From Fasciola hepatica (Eukaryota; Platyhelminthes; Trematoda; Plagiorchiida; Fasciolidae): 64,000 bases of DNA. Shown in pieces: positions 58,618-64,000 of the stretch (positions are counted from its first letter, which is position 1; every line of letters begins with the position of its first letter). Where the stretch lies: contig CANUEZ040000047.1 of the NCBI GenBank assembly GCA_948099385.1, positions 26,988,501-27,052,500 of the forward strand, in the 5' to 3' direction. A program made the position numbers and the translations under genes. Under the pieces are notes generated by a model. The model worked only from the letters and a program-made list of their open reading frames with translations, was not told where the DNA came from and did no database searches.

Positions 58618-58790
58618 CGCAACGAAAAGGAGGCTGTGATAACAACTCGTTTTTACTCGTTTCTTTTTATCCTACATTCCTCCAGTGTTATCATTTCTTG
58701 GTAGTATCATCAGCGCACAAAAGCAGGAGCTATCCGTGATCCATTCTTCCCCCAGTCACAGTGTCCATCGACTGTTACAACAAGTGACGT
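58573..58790 (-). mobile_element. Penelope-like 3' tail with AT microsatellite
   Basis: On the minus strand a CTGATGATACTACCAAGAAA segment (near 58713-58694) is followed by about 75 bases and then an alternating AT tract (58590-58617). This matches the arrangement of the W element tail (GATGATGTTGCCAAAAACGA, then an AT tract). No coding part of the element is readable upstream. Confidence 0.5.
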
Positions 58791-59633
58791 CTGGCGAGAA
58801 ACAAAACCCTGAAAATTAAATTCCCAAAAACAAATTAACTACCGCACTGTTGCTGGTCGGTGGTACAGTGTTTCCCCAAACGAGACCCGATCTGATACAA
58901 TTTTGCTCCATAAATTGTACTGTGAGCTGAGTTTGGAGATGTCACACTTTTCAGAAATTGAAAGCCAACATTCATCTGTATACCAAAGCTACATTCCTTC
59001 AAATACGGACTGCGCCATCTTTTATGGGATATCTCCACGAATCTCCGAATCTTCAATTCGTGTCTAAATTTCTTGCAACTCCATTCACCATGGAACCACG
59101 CTCATACACAACTGTAAAGCTTTCCGAAAATTAGCGTTCTTTGTTTACGCAGCCTGATCATAGCATATCGCTAACACAACTGCAACTAATTTTATCGAGT
59201 GAGTTCTCCACTCAAGTCACGACTCACTCCAAAATAAGCTCAGAACGTCTCCACGCTGACTGGGCAAAATTACTTTTCTAATGTAGTCTCTGAGTTCTAT
59301 GAGCAAATAGTACTTGAATGGTTTGTATGTTGCTACATCAACAGTCTGGATTATTGGAATCATTCCTGCGAGCAACCTTATTCCATCTAATATTCCCTAC
59401 CCGAGGAAGTTCTTCACGTATTGAGTGCAGTGGGTGCTGGCTGAATCTAAGGCTAGCAAATCTCGTTGATCATTCAACAAAATAAGGGTCAGTATTACGT
59501 CAGCCCACCTCCGCAAAACTGATTTCAAGCACTGGCCATTTCAATGTCAACCACGAAAATACCCCATCCACATTCAATCTAACCTGTAGTTGACTTAGGA
59601 ATGATAAAGAAATTGGTTTTCTCTCCGTCCACA
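58791..59633. other. Right flank, no gene seen
   Basis: A 73-codon minus-strand frame (59056-58835) is not recognised. It might be remnant sequence of the element whose tail lies at 58573-58790, or of the transposase at 59634-60155. Confidence 0.35.
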
Positions 59634-60155
59634 TTAACTGCCAAAATACAAGAAACCCATGCACTTTCGTGACCGAAGTGACGAGGTATCCGTCAGATCA
59701 AAGGTTGTTTCTGATACTAGAGTTCGTTTATGAAATTCAGTACCTTTCATTGTCAGACGTCTTGGATACTGTTTATACGACTGAATAGTGCCATCCAACC
59801 GGTGTTGTTTTGGTTTGAAGTCTCTTCGGGCTGAATCACAAAGTGGTATCTTTGAAAGAACAAACTTCTCCGCATCAGCCATGCGCACAAACAAATTCAT
59901 TGTTCTCTTTCTAACAGCCCACTCACAGATTATATCTTCCAGTTCAGGAAGTAACGGTTGCAGACCTGAGGCACACTCATACAGCTTAGCACCTCCTTCT
60001 TCAAACTGTTGACTGATTTTATCGTACCCTGCTCTCCACTTTCGGGCAATTCGGGAAACAAGGTTTTCACATTGCACAAAGTTGAATGATGTTTGCTTCG
60101 GGGTCTTCAGCAATACCTTTCTTGTAATCGACGGAATGCACCTTCCCTGTTGCAC
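59634..60155 (-). pseudogene. Pogo/Tigger-like transposase, N-terminal DNA-binding part
   Basis: A 173-codon minus-strand frame. ARKWRAGYDKISQQ near residues 37-50, then LLPELEDIICEWAVRKRTMN near 68-87, then FVRMADAEKF, match the helix-turn-helix and CENP-B-like helices of pogo-type transposases (LE.ei.eWv..rR......V). The RRDFKPKQHRLDG and YPRRLTMKGTEF segments resemble the second helix unit (fkas.gWld.f..r..lslRr.T). The DDE catalytic domain is absent; the frame ends with unrelated residues. Family assignment is tentative and no terminal repeats were found. Confidence 0.5.
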
Positions 60156-61544
60156 TTATCTGGACATGATGACTAGAAAAATACGGAGAAACTGCATGTG
60201 GTATAATTCTACTTCTTCATTTCACCTAAGTGACACCTCCAAGTCTTGATCTATATCCTTTCATTATCGGATGTGCACCAGTATCCTCTGTGTTCCCACT
60301 GTCCAGCGGACAACCCAGGAAGCCAGGCCTTACAGCTCAGACTGCATGAAACATGCAAGTATTGCAGTTCTTACAAGATGAATCTGACAGACGATAAAAA
60401 CTGTAACTGTTTTGGCTAAACGCTCAAAATCATCTTCCTACGAGTTCACCCTGAAATAATTGAGGCCCGTTATATGCCTATGCTCAGCAGACATTTAGAT
60501 CCAGAGTCACTTGTTGACAATAAGAGAATAACCAGTAAGGTAAGCCATACTGCAGCTGATACACGCAAGAATCGGTGAGCGTGAAAGCTTGTACGTTGCA
60601 TTCACGCTTTACCATTTGGTCAGGTTTCGGCTAATGAAGTTACAAATGCATTGCAGTTGAACTGTGTTAACCTCCGTGACCTCACAACTTTCCCCACCGT
60701 GTTTCCCTTTTTTCGGGTCATTCGGTTATTTTTACCTCGGGCTTATTTTCTGAGTAAAAGTTGCTAGTAATTGCCACTTGGATAGGTCCTGTTATCACAC
60801 TGTTATTGTGTCTATCTCTTATCAGAAGGCTATTTCAACTATATTAGAGATTCATGTTGAAATTCTCAGGAATACCTAAAGTCAGCTGAGGTGGGAGCAT
60901 AACCATCCTCGATGTCAGGAATTGACGTAGCCATAGTACCGTTGCTTCTTCTCCCAACTAATTCAACAATGAGTTCTTTTTGTGAAAAACCATCGTAAAT
61001 GAACCTACTCACACACCGGAACGTTGGTTCTCAGGCATCTTACCACGTGTCCGCAGCGATCAAAAGGGTTCAAGTCAGTCTTATCACATGACTCGATAGC
61101 ACGGAAGGATTCGGAACAGAGGTCTTTCGCTATGACATTTCATGGACCGAATTATCCACAGCTTTTACAACCACTTAACACCGTATGTGAAAGCAAAACG
61201 GAGAAGGTTTTCTTGACTAAGATCACAGTCATGAATAGGGTTGACTATTTTCTGCAGTTCTTGCCAACTTTTCCACCTAGAAAACGTCATTCTTTCGAAT
61301 TTTTAAATGAAAATATCCACTCACTGCCCAGGCTGTTAAGCCCGTACTCAACTAGTGAAATGATTTTGGCAGGCTTTTCACAAGGATCACCTCTGCTATG
61401 AGCACCGTGTTCGTTATCCGGTTCCGAACCGAAAATGAATAAACATGACCGGGTGTGGTTTATTGTAGCGTTTCTCAATGGTAAATGCTCTGGATTCCCC
61501 AAAATAGCTGCAGTATGCATCTGGGCATTCTTCCAATTTCGCCT
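60156..61544. other. Right flank, no gene recognised
   Basis: The plus strand holds a 125-codon frame at 61024-61401 with no recognised motifs. I looked for a decayed GPCR here because of the adjacent upstream-type block and found none. Confidence 0.35.
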
Positions 61545-61900
61545 ACTGGTCAGTTGTAAGAGACAAACGAGAATTTAGCTGGATATGATTGGAATGCAGT
61601 CACCTGATTTGAAATGCACCTGAATGTCACGAGTAGAGAGAAGCGAAGTGAGATTAATTACAGTAGACGGGGTTGGAGAGCTCAAGAAGAAACCATGAAT
61701 AAAGTCTCATTTCATTTCATCAAGAAAGTAACTCGGTGTCACTTGTACTTTACGTGTACAATACCTATTCCAGAAATTGTCTGCTACTGTGGAAGAGACG
61801 AACTTAGGAATTCCTTCGAAAGATTCAGTTTTCAAGTCAGTTTCACTTCCGATGGAAAAACATTTATCTACGACCAATAAGAAAAAGGTCAAATTATGCT
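61545..61900 (+). repeat. Diverged copy of the GPCR upstream block
   Basis: Aligns with 45340-45650: GAGAATTTAGCTGGATATGA versus GAGAATTCAGCTGAATATGA, then CAGTCACCTGATT versus CTGTCACCTGATT, then a GGTTGGAGAG block and GAAGAAACCATGA versus GAAGAGACTATGA. The VVCECGR string of the 88-codon frame is kept as IVCYCGR. On the opposite strand HFESGDSTPII is kept as HFKSGDCIPII. Confidence 0.6.
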
Positions 61901-64000
61901 AAACAATAACAATCATGCATAGTAAGCTTCTCTCGGATTCAACAATGGGAGGTTGTTATATAGCCTCAAAACTATTTCTTCATTAGCCAACATGAAATAC
62001 CCGTTTCCCATATAGAAAATGAGATTTCATTTATGTATTCCCAGTCAGGTGAGTCAAATGCCAGTTGTCATAAGTAGAAACCAACGCTGGAACTGTTTCT
62101 AACATAATAATTAGACTCCCATAAGAAGAGCTATTTCTCTTCAAATTATCAGGGAAAGTAGCAAGAAGACTAAAACATAACGTTTTTAAGAGGTCATCTA
62201 ATTCAGGACACATAATTCCAATGAATTCAGAGAACTGACGTGTTAATCCCCAATTACGAATATGCTGGTCACTCCGAAAGCAACGAAACCAACCTTACAC
62301 GCTTCGCCACGTTCAAGCGCACCCGATAACCTCACCGACACACTTCTGATATATTTTATATTTACAGTTAAAAGAGTACGAAAATAAAAATAATTGGGAG
62401 ATTTTTCATACGGCTTCATGTTTCATTAGTGTCTGTGAATCTAAACTAAGGATATGACGTCTTCAAATATTTAGCGTTACTGCGACGAGATGATACATCC
62501 AAGAACAGACTGGGAATATATCAGCAGTATCCCGCAGTAGAACTTAAATGGCACACATGCTAGCGAATAGGATCAGCGGATCCTCAGCAAACCAGAAATA
62601 TAGTCCGTGAAAGGAGCTACCGATTAAGTCATCAACCAGAACCATCGGGCAAACCAAACTGAAATAGTGCTTGGAAGAATCAAGTAATTGGCAGCAAGCG
62701 ACTGGCCAGAACTCAGTCGAAATAATAAGACAGCGGTAGGATCAATGTTCATACAATGGGGTCTGGAAAAGGGACCGAATAAATGGTTGTACAAGTTCTA
62801 CAAAATTTGACTTGTCTGACTGCAAAAGTACAGATGATCTTCGATTGTCACGCCTTCTTCGCTACAACACTAACTCAAGCCAAAATCACTTTGATATGTA
62901 ATTGAAAAGACGTCCCTCAACACTTCAGAATACTGGTTCTCCAGCTACAGTGAACTTTCCCGGTTGATTTTTCAATGCGCATTGTGTATGCTATCAGATC
63001 GTGATCAGTTTGCGCGACATATTCGTTGACTAAGAGTTCTTCAGGTTTACACATATTCCAACGTGAAATGACATTCAAATCAAGGACCGACGAACTCTTC
63101 CGAGAAACGAGAAGCTCACACTTTCCCATATCTGAAATGATCACCTGACTCTTCTACTCACATCCATCAAATAGATTAGGCTGGCGGCCTGTCTCAGATG
63201 ATCAATCAAGTTTGACCTATACGGACATCCGTTAACCATTTGAACCAAACGGTTTTTAGAAAAACGTTTTCCCTATTCCTGCTTGAGACATTACCACACA
63301 CCTTGTGATGGAGGGAAGTGTAATGTTTATGCGATTAGATAGCTGATCCTCAAATGAGATAAAAGTGACGCAGCCTGTGTGAAATTCGCATCCACCTCTA
63401 TCGTTCACTTTGTCGAACTCGCGGACGGAGTTTGATGTGCGGATTGGTGGCTTCATGTGATTTGGGGAAAATACCAAGCTGACTTCCACCTGATCAATGC
63501 AAATGACCGTGCAGTGCGCTAGATTGTGAATTCGGGAATATGAACGATAACCCAACATTCTATCAATTGGATGATATGCCGAATGATAAAGAACAAAAGG
63601 AAGATCTTTGAGAACTCTTGACAAATCGTGTTCTCAGAATACAGTTCGACAGCAATACTTACGGACAGTATTGGTGTTTGACAATGAACATGTTCCCAAA
63701 CAATATTGGCAAGGCATTAGCTGTGTCTATCTCATTCAGGAGGAAGCGAGCCTGGAATGCGTGCCGTATTTTCAGTCAAAAGAAACCTATCATTCGTTTG
63801 AATGCACAAACCAATTAATATTCACAACAAAGTGCCACCAGTTTGAACAATTTGTCTAATAAACAGGAACCAATGTGTTATCAAACTTAATCACACAACT
63901 TCGTTTTCATTCTACTTATAGACTGCTTCAGGGTATGTCATTACATATAGAAATATGTTTTGGAGGGCAGGACAGGAAAAGTGTGGAATCCGGCATTTAG
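61901..64000. other. Right end of window, no recognisable gene
   Basis: Frames up to 122 codons (63624-63256 minus; 63608-63859 plus) match nothing I recognise. No RNA gene, repeat match or mobile element was found by eye. Confidence 0.35.

Noticed and set aside
61024..61401. Decayed GPCR next to the 61.5 kb upstream-type block
   Set aside because: I looked for GN, DRY and NPF motifs in both directions and found none.
1..64000. CRISPR arrays, bacterial operons or prophage
   Set aside because: No regularly spaced short repeats, no ribosome-binding-site pattern and no bacterial gene density; the content is eukaryotic.

Overview
The window looks like nuclear DNA of a flatworm, most likely a digenean trematode. 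It is AT-rich and has no long gene-dense stretch. It carries trematode-type retroelements: Penelope-like elements with a GIY-YIG endonuclease, an RTE-type non-LTR element, a CR1-like element, gypsy integrase remnants, and a tRNA-derived SINE whose tail has the form of a hammerhead ribozyme. The only convincing host gene is a rhodopsin-like GPCR. The organism call is inferred from these families; there is no rRNA or other marker to fix a species.

Layout. 1-1618 is a left flank with one diverged repeat. 1619-20539 is palindrome A: two near-identical arms of about 8.5 kb (1619-10120 and 12040-20539) around a 1.9 kb spacer. The spacer belongs to a third, inverted copy of an arm segment. In blocks the order is X Y Z W Z' Y' Z W' Z' Y' X'. 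W is about 4 kb and carries a dead Penelope-like element. YZ is a 2160 bp unit present three times, and Z alone occurs a fourth time. 20540-22173 is an inter-palindrome gap. 22174-46015 is palindrome B: arms 22174-27943 and 40028-46015 around a 12 kb spacer. Each B arm carries one GPCR copy, a conserved block upstream of it and a graveyard of Penelope fragments. The left GPCR is intact. The right copy is broken in TM7 by a 208 bp SINE with a 10 bp target-site duplication. The B spacer holds a 140 bp inverted repeat, gypsy integrase remnants, a decayed hammerhead SINE, a CR1-like reverse transcriptase fragment and a degenerate RTE element. That RTE element runs into the right arm. 46016-64000 is a repeat-rich flank with more Penelope pieces, a 79 bp foldback, a CR1-like RT fragment, a probable pogo/Tigger transposase N-terminus and a diverged copy of the GPCR upstream block.

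How it fits together. The Penelope copies in the two A arms share the same stop codons and frameshift, so the element was already dead when the palindrome formed. Arm similarity is very high and differences are scattered single bases, as expected for a recent inverted duplication or continuing arm-to-arm gene conversion. A mis-joined assembly of inverted sequence must be excluded with spanning long reads. Palindromes A and B both contain a head-to-head pair of Penelope reverse transcriptase fragments meeting at an equivalent point, so this arrangement is older than either palindrome.
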